A DNA stretch of 64,000 nucleotides. Source: Diploptera punctata (Eukaryota; Arthropoda; Insecta; Blattodea; Blaberidae). The stretch is from contig JASPKZ010008348.1 of NCBI GenBank assembly GCA_030220185.1, positions 1,526,001 through 1,590,000 of the forward strand, in the 5' to 3' direction. The notes below the pieces were generated by a model, which was not told the DNA's origin, did no database searches, and saw nothing but the letters and a program-made list of their open reading frames with translations. The position numbers were made by a program, and so were the translations under genes. Below are positions 1 to 9,309 of the stretch, one piece after another. The stretch's first letter is position 1. Each line of letters begins with the position of its first letter.

Positions 1-895
1 GAAAAAAGTGAAGCACCTGCAGACTCATTAGAGAAATTGTTCAAATTGGCCACCTCCATTCTCACAACACGGACAACATCGGCGACTAAAGGATTCCCGT
101 ACCCAGTTTAAGATACCGCACGTCTCGCGGGTCGCATCACATGCTGCGATTATGCGTGCAAATAACGGTTCATCTGTATCAACAGGGGTCCCATACATCA
201 ATTTTTTCAGATGTACCCACAAAAATAATCAAGTGGACAGAGATCTGGAGAGCGAGGTAGCCAGGAAACACTTCATCCAAATGATTTAACACATTCCGGC
301 AGAAATGGGAGGACCTGATGTGGAGAGGAACTTCTTCTTGCAATGTAGGTAGGATGTGCTCTAAAAATGTCTTTTAAATGACGCCATTTAATCTCTGTGA
401 AAGAAATTGGGGCCAATGACATTGTCAGAAATTGCGCCTACCCATACGTTTGTCAAAAATCTCTTCTGGTGACCCCTCCCGAAGATGACATGAGGATTTT
501 CATAATCCCACATATGACTGTTCTTTCAGTTCAGAACCAGCCGATATGTATTAAATATTGCCTTGTCAATGAATAACACCGAGGAAAAAAGCGCGGTGGC
601 TGTAACAAAGCCCAATTACAAAATTGTACCCGGTGAGCGAAGTCCATTGGCTGTAAGGCTTGTACTTTTTGCAGATGAAAGGGATAAACCTGGTGTTCAT
701 GCAGGACTTCCCATACACTTTGATGGTTCGTGCCCATTATACAACATGGAACAGCACGAGTACTATTAGAAGGATAATCTCCCACCCTATGAAGAACATT
801 TTCTTCGAACTCTGCAGTGCGGAGCATACGTCTGTCACCGGCGCGGCGTCTATTCTGTTTACCTTCAACGTCCAATGCTCCCGCAAACGCTAATT
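1..895 (-). pseudogene. Decayed mariner-like transposase (HTH plus DDE, DUF4817-like group)
   Basis: Remnant of a cut-and-paste DNA transposase, read on the minus strand. The upstream part (875 down to 531) gives a helix-turn-helix-like region with segments ENVLHRVGDYPS, SVWEVLHEHQVYPFHLQ and VQALQPMDFAHRVQFCNW, the pattern I know from insect mariner-like transposases with a DUF4817-type N-terminus. The downstream part (222 down to 28) is the usual C-terminus: LKKLMYGTPVDTDEPLFARI, then RRCCPCCENGGGQFEQFL. Between them the DDE catalytic region is broken by frameshifts and stops, and the usual DGAPAH-type aspartate motif is not recognisable. The copy runs off the left edge of the window. Family assignment is from remembered motifs and needs a profile search. 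No terminal inverted repeat was confirmed. Confidence 0.75.
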
Positions 896-1005
896 AACAG
901 ACACTAAGGTTGTTCAGTGAGGATGACGCATACATGGCAACATCTATTGTCCATTACTTTGTGCTGCATCATAAATCAGATGAATTTCGACAAGTTCAGC
1001 ATATA

Positions 1006-1156
1006 TAAAATTGGTACCTGGTAGGTCAGTCGTCCTCAACTAAATTATTAAACTTCTATAAGTGGTTTCAATATGGAGGTAATTCAAAACTATGTTTCAT
1101 CTTCTGCATTTTAACTGGTTGAGGACGACTGACCTACAATGTACCAATTTTATATT
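1006..1156. repeat. Foldback element, copy 1
   Basis: An inverted repeat. The left arm at about 1007-1040 contains GGTAGGTCAGTCGTCCTCAA. The right arm at about 1118-1151 contains its complement, TTGAGGACGACTGACCTACA, followed by GTACCAATTTTATAT. The roughly 77-base loop contains TTTCATCTTCTGCATTTTAA, which recurs in the copy at 51875 and, in diverged form, at 58788. The right flank (CCTCAACGGTCTTTAATATG, about 1178-1197) also recurs beside the other copies, so the family is longer than the hairpin. No coding capacity. Confidence 0.75.
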
Positions 1157-1407
1157 CAATATCTTATTACTTAACCTCAACGGTCTTTAATATGAATTTT
1201 GAAAGTATTTAAAATTCAGCATAACTGTGAAGGTGTTCCATGATGCTTTCATGTAATGCGACTGATACTTAAGTAACTTCTAATCAGATGTTAATGTAAT
1301 AACCAGTACGGGAATAGGTATTTTGCGCATGCCTATACTGAACAAATTTCATTATCAATATATCACAATACACACGCAGGGAAAGAAAAAAAATAAAGGA
1401 AACAAAG

Positions 1408-1478
1408 GCGCCTGCCGTGATTTGAACTCTCCTTGTTCGAACTCAAATCCATGACTTAACCATTAAGCCACACGTTAA
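1408..1478 (-). tRNA. tRNA-like sequence (pseudo-tRNA or SINE head)
   Basis: On the minus strand an A-box-like GTGGCTTAATGGTTAAGTC is followed by a B-box-like GAGTTCAAATCACGG and a closing GCGCC. This is the pol III internal-promoter layout of tRNAs and tRNA-derived SINEs. I could not fold a clean cloverleaf, so a functional tRNA is unlikely. Confidence 0.4.
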
Positions 1479-1479
1479 C

Positions 1480-2077
1480 TACATAGATTCTGCGTGTTTC
1501 ACTCAGAGCTAAGGCTCTCATTGTATCGATGCTACTTTAACCAGTGCAGTGGCGTGCATTGATCTAATAAGTTTGAAATTTTAAGGAATTTGATAATCCA
1601 ATATTTCATAAACATTATTGATGAATTATTAGCAATCGGGGTCTCGGAATTATTACTAAGATCTGAAATTATTCTAGTATAATATTCTCTCCTATTTTTC
1701 TCTCCTATTGATTTATCGGTATTAATTTTCGATACTTTGATTCCCTATAACTATAGCCCATTTTCGCTCGTAGACCATTGGTTTCCTATTTCAAATTACT
1801 TGTATAATACACCTCTGTAAGCAGTCAAATTTGTGCGGTGTAATTCATTTAAACACAGTATATAAAGGGCTTAGGGCACTAACATGATAAGCCACATTAT
1901 GTTAAGATAGGTCATTTGTTACAATGACAGCAAACATATGTATTTAAATATCCATAAATAATTTGTAAGTGCGCCAGTAATTAGTTAAAACGTATGGATG
2001 CACTATGTATTAATAATAATACTGCCCAAATAGTATTTATAATTTTTTGAAACATTAAAATCCTTATATCGCAAAAG
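1480..2077. other. AT-rich DNA, no recognisable feature
   Basis: No long reading frame, known repeat or RNA gene was recognised here. Confidence 0.5.
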
Positions 2078-2510
2078 ACAACGATTATTTAATTTCTCGG
2101 GTTCGTTATTATCAATAGAATAAAATATAATAATTTTCATCATCGATAATTCACGCCCGGAGCTTGGCGACAGGAGTGAATTTAGTAGACACATGAAGAC
2201 TCAGACTATTAAAAGATTAATTTAGCGATTGAAAGAAAATATTAATTACCAGCTGAATTAAAATACTATATAATAAATGGATTTTCAATAAAGAATACTG
2301 ATAATATTATACAGCCTATTATATATAGGCCTAATTCTTCTGTACGTGTGCTTGTTACTTAACTCCTCCTAAACGACAAAATCGAATTTGATGACATTTT
2401 TTATATCTTATTGGGTCCCTCTATGTTTTAAATTCACAATTGGACCCTTATAACCATTAGTTGTAGGAGTTCATCTGAAGTAAACATTTCAGTATCGATC
2501 TAACGGTCAC
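2078..2510. repeat. Unclassified repeat U, copy 1
   Basis: A stretch of about 430 bases that recurs 650 bases downstream (2733-2929, 3278-3371 and 4790-4945). Shared landmarks are TTTAATTTCTCGGGTTCGTT, GGAGCTTGGCGACAGGAGTG, AATTTTCAATAAA and TTAGTTGTAGGAGTTCATCT. Its distal part also resembles the repeat at 5020-6175 (the GTGGGTCCCT...TTTAGAT...CAATTGGA layout). No coding capacity; class unknown. Confidence 0.65.
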
Positions 2511-2580
2511 ATATTTTATTATTATGTATTTGTAATGGTGATTTTCAGTTTCTACTAGGATGTGCTATTGAAGATATGTA

Positions 2581-2610
2581 ATAAATAAATAAATAAATAA
2601 ATAAATATAA

Positions 2611-2641
<31 letters not shown>

Positions 2642-2646
2642 ATATT
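2581..2646. repeat. AAAT and TA microsatellites
   Basis: A run of AAAT units followed by an imperfect TA dinucleotide tract. Confidence 0.9.
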
Positions 2647-2732
2647 AATGAAAACAAACACAAAGATTCATTCCTGATAATTGAACGTGGTATTTAATCC
2701 TAAAACACTTCGAAGTAAAAGAATATAATTAA

Positions 2733-2929
2733 GGATTATTTAATTTCTCGGGTTCGTTATTATGAATAGAATAAAAGATAATTTTTATCATGTCGATAAT
2801 TTACGCTCGGAGCTTGGCGACAGGAGTGAATTTAGTAGACATATGAAGACTCGTGCTATTAAGAGATTAATTAGCGATTGAAATAATATATTAATAAGTA
2901 GGTGAAATGAAATACTATATAATGAATGG
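2733..2929. repeat. Unclassified repeat U, copy 2 (split by two insertions)
   Basis: First piece of the second copy of the repeat at 2078-2510. It continues after the SINE at 3278-3371 and again after the LINE-J insertion at 4790-4945, where AAACGACAAAATCGAACTCG resumes the repeat. The order of pieces matches copy 1 throughout, so the two insertions can be removed in principle to recover collinearity. Confidence 0.65.
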
Positions 2930-3266
2930 GTCCACCGCTGTGGTCTCGAGGTAGTGTGCTGACTTGTCACGCAGCGGGCCCGGGTTCGATCCCCGGTCGG
3001 GGCAGTTTTTCTGGGTGAGGTTTTTATCCGGGTTTTTCCTCACCTGTAAGACAAATGTCAGGAAAATTCTAAGGCCCAAACGGTCCCCGAAATCATATGG
3101 CCATCATCATCATCATCCTTATCATTATCATCATCCTTCAGCGGTGTGGAAAGCAACGGGAAGCTACCACACCTACAATTCCCAAGTAAAGCTGCAAGCA
3201 TAGCATGAACATGCTATGATTGCAGTGAAGGACCTGCTTTCGGGCAGAATTACTATGGATAGATGG
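2930..3266 (+). mobile_element. tRNA-derived SINE-1, complete copy
   Basis: A tRNA-like head (CCACCGCTGTGGTCTCGAGG as the A-box region, GGGTTCGATCCCCGGTCGGG as the B box) is followed by a SINE body (TTTTTCCTCACCTGTAAGAC, AAGGCCCAAACGGTCC), an internal CAT/ATC simple repeat, and a conserved 3' part (GCATAGCATGAACATGCTAT, GAAGGACCTGC). The copy is flanked by an exact 11-base target-site duplication, ATAATGAATGG, at 2919-2929 and 3267-3277. It is non-autonomous and transcribed by pol III; mobilisation by a LINE is inferred. It sits inside repeat U copy 2. Confidence 0.92.
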
Positions 3267-3773
3267 ATAATGAATGGAATTTTCAATAAATAATACAGAT
3301 AACATATCGCCTGTTATAAGTTACATATCTTTACAGTTCTTCTGTACGTGTGTTTTCACTTAACTGACTCCCTAAAACATTGCAAACATCATTTATTTGC
3401 GGACGACATGCAGATCTACCTTCACTCAGACAAATATTCTTTAAATGACGCGGTAACCAAAATTAATGAGGACCTTGACTCGCTAACGGCGTGGACAGAG
3501 AAATAATAGACTTGAATTAAATCCTAGAAAGACACAAGCAATCATTATGGGCCATCAGAGACTATTATCCTCAATTAACACAAATGCAGTATTACATGTG
3601 TCACTTAATGGGGTTCAGATCCCTTATAGTGAGACAGTAAAAAAATCTAGGAGTGTTTATGGATAAACATTTAATTTGGAATAAACAAATAAATAACATT
3701 TGCAAAAACTATCTTCTCAATAATACACTCATTAAATCGTATAAGAAATTGTTTACCGTTTTCTCTAAGAAAA

Positions 3774-4244
3774 ATGCTAGTAGAAACACTTGCAATGCCC
3801 CATTTTGATTATTGTGATACTCTTTTTACTGACCTAAATACTGTTCTTACCCAAAGACTTCAACGTGTTCACAATTCTTGCATACGTTTTATTTGTGGTA
3901 TACGTAGATTTGATCACGTTACACCATCCCTGGAACAATTGTCATGGCTTCGTCTTCAAGATCGTAGAACCATCCATTCCCTATGCCTTCTCTATAACAT
4001 ATTACACACATCTTTACCTTATTATTTATCACACCGCTTCACTAAACTCTCTGATACACATAACTTAGATACCCGATCCTTGAGCACAGTGTCCTTTATA
4101 TCCCTCCTCATCATACTACCTATTATTCGAAATCTTTTACAGTTTCTCTTGCTAGAACATGGAATTCACTTCCACCCTATGTCAGAGACTGCCAAACTTT
4201 ACCCATCTTTCAGAAATAAATTGAAAATAAAATCACTAACATAA
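3774..4244 (+). pseudogene. LINE-J reverse transcriptase C-terminal fragment
   Basis: An open frame of 156 codons in the post-RT region of the LINE at 3372-4789. Family-typical blocks in order are MPHFDYCD, RLQRVHNSCIRFICGIRRFD, TPSLEQLSWLRLQDRRTIHS, LLYNILHTSLPYYL and HNLDTRSL. The usual next block (IPQHRT, seen in the copies at 5649 and 62690) is disrupted here. No RT catalytic motif lies within this stretch; the FADD box is 380 bases upstream in a separate frame segment. It is not expected to make a functional protein. Confidence 0.8.
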
Positions 4245-4545
4245 ACAACTCACTAATACTACTTTTTAAGAATTAATAATGCGTTTTTGCATTATTTAAT
4301 AAAAAATAGACTTAGGATTTGTTAATATATTTACCTAATGCCTTGTATAAAAAGCGTAGATTAATTCATTGTAGTTGATTACTTTCTTTGTATTTTTTTC
4401 TCTTCTTTTTATGCATAGTAGATTCGAGCTGTTATTCCTGTTTTTATTGATTGTATCATTAATTTAATTTTAATTGTATTTAGTTTCATTCTATTATTAG
4501 ACATTAATTTCATTATTATTCTATGACAGATAATTAATTGTTCAA

Positions 4546-4719
4546 TGACTATTATTGTAACTTTTTTGTATTCATATGTAACATGTTTGTCCTGTTTAAT
4601 ATGACTATTATTGTAATTTTTTTGTATTCATGTGTAACATATGTTTATCCTGTTTTATATGACTATTATTGTATTTTTTTTGTATTCATATGTAACATAT
4701 GCTTGTTCTGGTGAGTGGA
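4546..4719 (+). repeat. Three tandem 58-base units in a LINE 3' region
   Basis: Each unit starts TGACTATTATTGTA, continues TTTTTTTGTATTCAT, and ends GTAACAT...TGTCCTGTTT or a close variant. The units are nearly identical and lie inside the 3' region of LINE-J. Confidence 0.8.
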
Positions 4720-4789
4720 AGAGAAGGCCACATGGCCTTAACTCTACCAGGCTAAATAAATCTATTCTATTCTATTCTATTCTATTCTA

Positions 4790-4945
4790 AACGACAAAAT
4801 CGAACTCGATGAAATTTGTTGTGTGTGCCTTATTGGGCCCCTCGATGTTTTAGATTTACAATTTGACCCTCTATAACAATTAGTTGTAGGAGTTCATCTG
4901 AAGTGAACATTTTAGAATCGATCTAGCGGTCACATTTTTTTTTTT
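4790..4945. repeat. Unclassified repeat U, copy 2, distal part
   Basis: Resumes the repeat interrupted at 3371. It matches 2369-2512 in order, including TTAGTTGTAGGAGTTCATCT and ATCGATCTA(A/G)CGGTCACAT. Confidence 0.65.
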
Positions 4946-5019
4946 TACGTTTCACAACCAAACTCAATATATCGCATTAAAATAAACCGAGGTAGGTAAC
5001 ATCCAATAATGAGAGAAAT

Positions 5020-5329
5020 CCGACAATAAGAAGTGGAGATTTACTTGAAACCCGAAATGTAAATGTGCCTAAACGACTGGACCGATTTTGATGATTTTTT
5101 GCATTGCTTGAGTGGGTCCCTGGATGGTTTAGATATACAATTGGACTCGGTAGGTGGTGCTGCGATCGGGTCATAGGATTGTTTTTTATGTGAGATGTGT
5201 AGTCATTTGAGTAATCGGCATTTTCCGCGCGAGAACAATGCGACGTCATCATGCACGCTTCTTGAGCCACAACAAATACAGTGAGTAGTTTTCTTGCGAA
5301 TGTATTTAATAACGTCTAATTACGTCTTA

Positions 5330-5372
<43 letters not shown>

Positions 5373-6175
5373 TAATGATTTATTTTAGCTGGCAGAGTTA
5401 AGGCCATAAGGCCTTCTCTTCCACTCAACCAGCGAATAGTAAAATTATACAAAAAATTACATACATATTACAATTTTAAGACATTAAAATACAGACTAAA
5501 CAAAATACAAATATGATGTGATCTAATACTAGCTAATAGTAACAAAAACATAGAATATAATAAAATTTAAATTATGTAAATAAAGTAAGTAGCTTCCTAG
5601 ATGACTATTAATGGAATGCTCTATATAGTTGTTATGCAGTTAATGTTTTCATTGTGTCGAACTTAAGATATCAGTTAATTTGGATTTAAATAATGATAGC
5701 GATTGACAGTCCCTGACATGACTGGGAAGTGAGTTCCATGCTCTAGTCATAGATATTGTGTAAGATTCAGAGTATAGACAGGTCCTGTGTTGTGGTATGA
5801 AAAGTAAAGAAGAGTCTTGTGATCTTGTTCCTAAATTGTGATGAGCCGATAAATTTTGAAAACGTGTTGTTAAATAACTTGGTAAATATGTGTGCAGAAT
5901 TTGGAATAGTAAGGTATGTGAATGTAAAGTTCTTCTGTCATTTAGGCATAGCCATGATAAGGCCTGAAATGAAGGAGACACGTGGTCATAACGACGGAGA
6001 TTGAAGATAAATCGAATGCACGCATTATGAGCACGCTGTAGTCTGTCAGATAGATCAGTTGTCAGTTAATTAGTGAATTGTGTGGTAAAAAGTAACATTT
6101 TAATCGTGCATCCACGAATGAAAATTGCACTTTCGGGTATGATAACTTCTGTTGGGTCCGCTAGTTTCATATATT
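5020..6175. repeat. Unclassified repeat P, split by a LINE
   Basis: Pieces 5020-5333 and 6066-6175 match the uninterrupted copy at 22570-23000 (GAGTGGGTCCCTGGATGGTT, GGCGATCGGGTTATAGGATT, GGTAAAAAAGTAACAT, then GGGTACGCTAG or GGGTCCGCTAG at the end). Class unknown. Motifs such as GACTGGACCGATTTTGATGA occur in many insect interspersed repeats. Confidence 0.65.
5334..6065 (-). mobile_element. 5'-truncated LINE-J, copy 2
   Basis: Minus-strand copy of the CR1/Jockey-like LINE. The frame at 5981-5649 reads SPSFQALSWLCLNDRRTLHS, FQILHTYLPSYLTTRFQNLS, IPQHRTCLYSESYTISMTRA and NSLPSHVRDCQSLSLFKSKL, the C-terminal region after the RT. The 5' limit is near 6060 and the 3' end (GAGTTAAGGCCATAAGGCCT on the plus strand) is followed by a TAA tail at 5334-5371. 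It is flanked by TTAATTA at 5327-5333 and 6066-6072, a probable target-site duplication, and it interrupts repeat P. Confidence 0.85.
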
Positions 6176-6729
6176 ATTATTTATTTGAATTTATTATGTA
6201 ACAATGATTTTGTAGAATGTTCATCTTCGTTATGTAGCCACAAACATTTGTTAGAAAGGTTGGAAAATTTCAGAACAATTGCGCATCATGTTATTTTATT
6301 CCGATAAATACTTCAGTGATTGTCGACCGTATTTATACGGACATATGCTTATATAAAATACAAATAATTTAATCTTACATTCTAATTATATCAGTATATC
6401 ATGTATACTCGAGATGTTTTCATTTAGGGGATGTAAGTTCGGCCTGAAAACGTGATGAGAATTTGATTTTTGTTTTTGTCGCACGCTCGTAAAGTGAAGT
6501 GAACCTCAATGGAATATATATTATATCATCATTAAGATTCATGGAATCACCTTCATGTTCTTATTTCTCACTTGCCGTTAAATCTCAGTTCAGCAACAGC
6601 TAGGGTCACGTTCAGAATATCTATTCTTCACTTTTACAAACGCAGTTCTCAAAATTAACCCTCTTTAACAGAGAACTTTACAAGGAAAAGTCTAAAATTT
6701 GGATGTTAGTCACATAAATCCATTATGTA
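6176..6729. other. AT-rich DNA, no recognisable feature
   Basis: No family, reading frame or RNA gene was recognised. Confidence 0.5.
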
Positions 6730-7735
6730 ATGAAAATGGACAGTAAATGACAAATGAGGAAAATTTTGAAGAAGTGGCTAAATTAAAATTCCTAGGAATT
6801 ATAAATACAAATAGGAATGACATGCACAAAGATATTACACATAGACACTGTTCTAAAAATTAATGTTATTGTTTATTACAGGGACTCTTGTCCAAACTTC
6901 TCACAAAAATGTTCAACTGAAAATATATAAAACTGTTAATCTTCCAGTTCTAAAATGCGAAACATGGACTCTTAGTTTAAGGGTGAATAAAATATTACGA
7001 GTATTTGAGAATAAAGTTCTTAGAAAAAATCAACCAGAGAGAAATGAACAGACAGGTGAATGTAGAACACTACATATGAAGGAACTACATGACCTTTATA
7101 GGAAGCCAGATATAATAGGAACATTTAAGTCACGTAGACTACTATGGTCAGGACATATTCTACGAATAGAGAATGAAAGAGGGTCATATAAGCTCGGGTG
7201 GGAAAAGCAGAAGGAAAACGTCCGGTTGGTACACCAGGAATGAGTTAGGAGAATAAAAGTAACCCTGATTTTAGGGAAGTAGATTACACAGGGGTCCCGC
7301 GCCGTAGCCGAGCGGTTAAGGTAGGAAGCCTTGGCGCAGAGCTACGGGACTTGCGCTGGTTCGAGTCTCCATGGGGGGAAGAAATTTTCTCATGGTGTTT
7401 CGGCCAGTATGGGACCGGTGCCCACCCAGCATCGTGAGGCAATTGGGTAGCTACAATAAGTAGCGGCTCCAGGTTGAGGAACCAGCTATAACGGCTGGGG
7501 GACTCGACATGCTAACCACATATCACCCCTACACTGGCTGTTTATCATCTACCTCTGTGATTGACACATGTGGATGTGAAGGGCCAGCAGCCGGCTGGTA
7601 AAAGGGCAACCGCTGAAAAGTGGAAAGACCCTCAATCGGATTACACAGGGAATGATTGGAAAACAATAGTGGAGGATAGGGATCTGTGGAGAGCTTATAT
7701 CCGCGCAGAAATGAACCTACGGTTTTGATAGTCCC
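6730..7735 (+). mobile_element. LINE-A (RTE-like) 3' half, split by SINE-2
   Basis: Decayed C-terminal part of an endonuclease/RT-type non-LTR element. Recognisable blocks are FLGIINTNRNDM, LKCETWTLSLRVNKILRVFE, PERNEQTGECRTLHMKEL, LYRKPDIIGTFKSRRLLWSG and, after the SINE, the YTGNDWK...EDRDLWRAYIRAEMNL end at 7639-7730, followed by the tail near AGTCCCAGTGAGTGTG. Related copies lie at 13119, 21027, 25968, 47590, 49046, 53323 and 63684. This copy is diverged and carries stops. Confidence 0.85.
7294..7638 (+). mobile_element. tRNA-derived SINE-2, complete copy
   Basis: The head resembles a class II tRNA (GCCGTAGCCGAGCGGTTAAG, a long variable region, then GCTGGTTCGAGTCTCC). The body contains GGGGGAAGAAATTTTCTCAT, TTTCGGCCAGTATGGGACCG, GGACTCGACATGCTAACCAC and ACATGTGGATGTGAAGGGCC. 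It is flanked by an exact 12-base duplication, GATTACACAGGG, at 7282-7293 and 7639-7650, which shows insertion into LINE-A. Other copies lie at 22319, 52200 and 62312. Confidence 0.92.
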
Positions 7736-7756
7736 AGTGAGTGTGTTTCGTACACA

Positions 7757-7770
7757 CACACATATATATG

Positions 7771-7806
<36 letters not shown>
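7757..7806. repeat. CA/TA microsatellite
   Basis: Short CA units followed by an imperfect TA tract that abuts the 3' end of the following SINE-1. Confidence 0.9.
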
Positions 7807-7807
<1 letters not shown>

Positions 7808-8151
7808 CCATCCATAGTAATTCTGCACGAAGGCAGGTCTTTCACTGCATTCATAGCACTTTCATGATATGCTTTGCAGCTTTTACTAGGGAATTGTAGG
7901 TGTGGTAGCTTCCCGTTGTTTTCCACACCGGTGAAGGATGATGAAGATAAGGATCATGATGATAAGGATGATGATGATGGCCTTGTGTTTTCGAGGACCG
8001 TTTGGGCCTTAAAGGTTTCCTGAATTTTGTCTTACAGGTGAGGAAAAACCCCGATAAAAACCTCACCCAGAAAAATTGTCCCGATCGGGGATCGAACCCG
8101 GGCCCCCTGCGTGACAAGGCAGCACCATACCTCGAGACCACAGCGGTGGAC
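7807..8151 (-). mobile_element. tRNA-derived SINE-1, minus-strand copy
   Basis: Full-length copy on the minus strand. The head ends at 8151 (CCACAGCGGTGGAC on the plus strand), the B box appears as GGGGATCGAACCCGGGCCCC, the body as AGGTGAGGAAAAACC, and the 3' end starts at the CCATCCATAG near 7807. It lies between two TA-rich tracts, so a target duplication cannot be defined. Confidence 0.9.
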
Positions 8152-8164
8152 TATTATATATAAT

Positions 8165-9060
8165 ATATATATAATGTTACTAGCTAATACCCGGCGTGCG
8201 CTGCTACGCCTAAATAAATAAAATTAATGTTATTTTATGTTTAGTTGAATAAATGAAGGGAAAAATAATTATAAATTTATATTTTTTAGATACCCCGTGC
8301 TGATTACCCGGTGTTGTCCGGGAATCTACTCATCCCGATTTTCTTAGCATAAATGAGCTGAAATACAAAAATCAATGTACTTCTTATGATTAGTTAAATA
8401 AGTAAAATGAAAAATAATTATAAATGTATATAGTAATTACTTTAAGATTCCCCGTGCTGATTACCCGGTGATGCCCGGGAATCTATTTATTTCGATCTTC
8501 TTGGCATAAATGAGCTAAAAGACAAAATTCGTTATTGCGAGTTATCCGTAAAAAAATACCCATGTGATGCTTATGCTTGCACAGGAATCTACGTTGTCTC
8601 GATCTTCTTGGCATCGATGAAAAACAAAAATGGTTATTGTGAATCATCCGTAACAAATAAACATGTGCTGTCGCGGACTTTTTTGTAGAGCTTTTTGAGA
8701 TATTAAATTCTCTGTACATTAATGTTGTGTGTTTATGATGGTTTAGGCAGCGTAAACCATTTAATCGTCCAAAGAGCTACTTTTCTTTTACGTTTTCAAC
8801 TACAAAGGGCGATTTTAGGGGTGTAGGAGTTAAGTATCACAACTCTCTTCATCCTGGGAATCTCCTGAACATTTTGTAAAAAGCCCCATCACAACGTCGT
8901 ATCGCCTTTAAATATTTTTATGTTAATTTTTCCGATGTTTTAATAGTTATCTGCTAATCGGGGCGGAAACAAATCCAACAAATCAAAGATCATAAAAATC
9001 GGTCCAGCCGTTCTTGAGTTATAAATAGTGTAACTAATCCGACTTTGTTTTTATTTATAT
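8165..9060 (+). repeat. Unclassified interspersed repeat R
   Basis: Begins with ACTAGCTAATACCCGGCGTG and contains three related sub-blocks (CCCCGTGCTGATTACCCGGT, GATCTTCTTGGCAT). It ends with ATCGGTCCAGCCGTTCTTGA and a TA tract. The segment 8560-8890 recurs in opposite orientation at 21885-22312 (GTCGCGGACTTTTTTGTAGA, CTACAAAGGGCGATTTTAGG). No open frame. Such CCCGG-headed repeats are common in insects, but I cannot assign a class. Confidence 0.65.
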
Positions 9061-9100
9061 ATATATATATATATATATGATATGAAAAGAAAAAAGAATG

Positions 9101-9172
9101 CTTGAGTCGGGATTTGAACTCGAGTCTCTAAAGTCTGTACCTTTAGCGCTCTAACCAACTGAGCTACCCAAG
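9101..9172 (-). tRNA. tRNA-like sequence with near-complete cloverleaf
   Basis: On the minus strand the 72-base segment folds with a 7-pair acceptor stem (CTTGGGT with ACTCAAG, one G-T pair), a D stem (GCTC/GAGC around AGTTGGTTA), an anticodon stem TAAAG/CTTTA with a 7-base loop GTACAGA, and a T arm TCGAG/CCCGA with one mismatch around TTCAAAT. The apparent anticodon ACA would be unusual (Cys UGU), so it is more likely a tRNA pseudogene or the head of a SINE than a working tRNA. Confidence 0.5.
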
Positions 9173-9309
9173 AATTCCAATACAAGCATACAATTTTCTT
9201 ATACATGTAGTATTCTCAATTCACACAAGAGGTAGCGGAAATTTGTTCCAACTGCCATCTCGCGGCTAACATAACAGTTAAGCAAATTTTTAAAGAGAAT
9301 ATATTAAAT

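Larger units (their letters stand above)
3372..4789 (+). mobile_element. 5'-truncated CR1/Jockey-like LINE (LINE-J), copy 1
   Basis: A fragment of a non-LTR retrotransposon. Near 3388 a frame reads LFADDMQIYLHS, the RT palm motif with its catalytic DD. Stops follow, then the open stretch 3774-4244 encodes the family's C-terminal segment (LAMPHFDYCD, RLQRVHNSCIRFICGIRRFDH, LSWLRLQDRRTIHSLC, LLYNILHTSLPYYL). The 3' region has three tandem copies of a unit of about 58 bases (4546-4719), then the conserved end GAGAAGGCCACATGGCCTTA and a TTCTA pentamer tail. The insertion interrupts repeat U copy 2 next to CTAAA, which is probably a short target duplication. It is pseudogenised and 5' truncated. 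The CR1 versus Jockey assignment is from memory. Confidence 0.85.

Noticed and set aside
3001..3203. 79-codon frame with a His-rich segment (seen again at 7851, 32558, 39993 and 40481)
   Set aside because: It is the translated SINE-1 head, body and CAT repeat, recurring in each copy with differing frames. Not a protein family.
9101..9172. Functional tRNA gene
   Set aside because: The T-stem mismatch and the apparent ACA anticodon argue for a pseudogene or SINE head. Kept only as tRNA-like.
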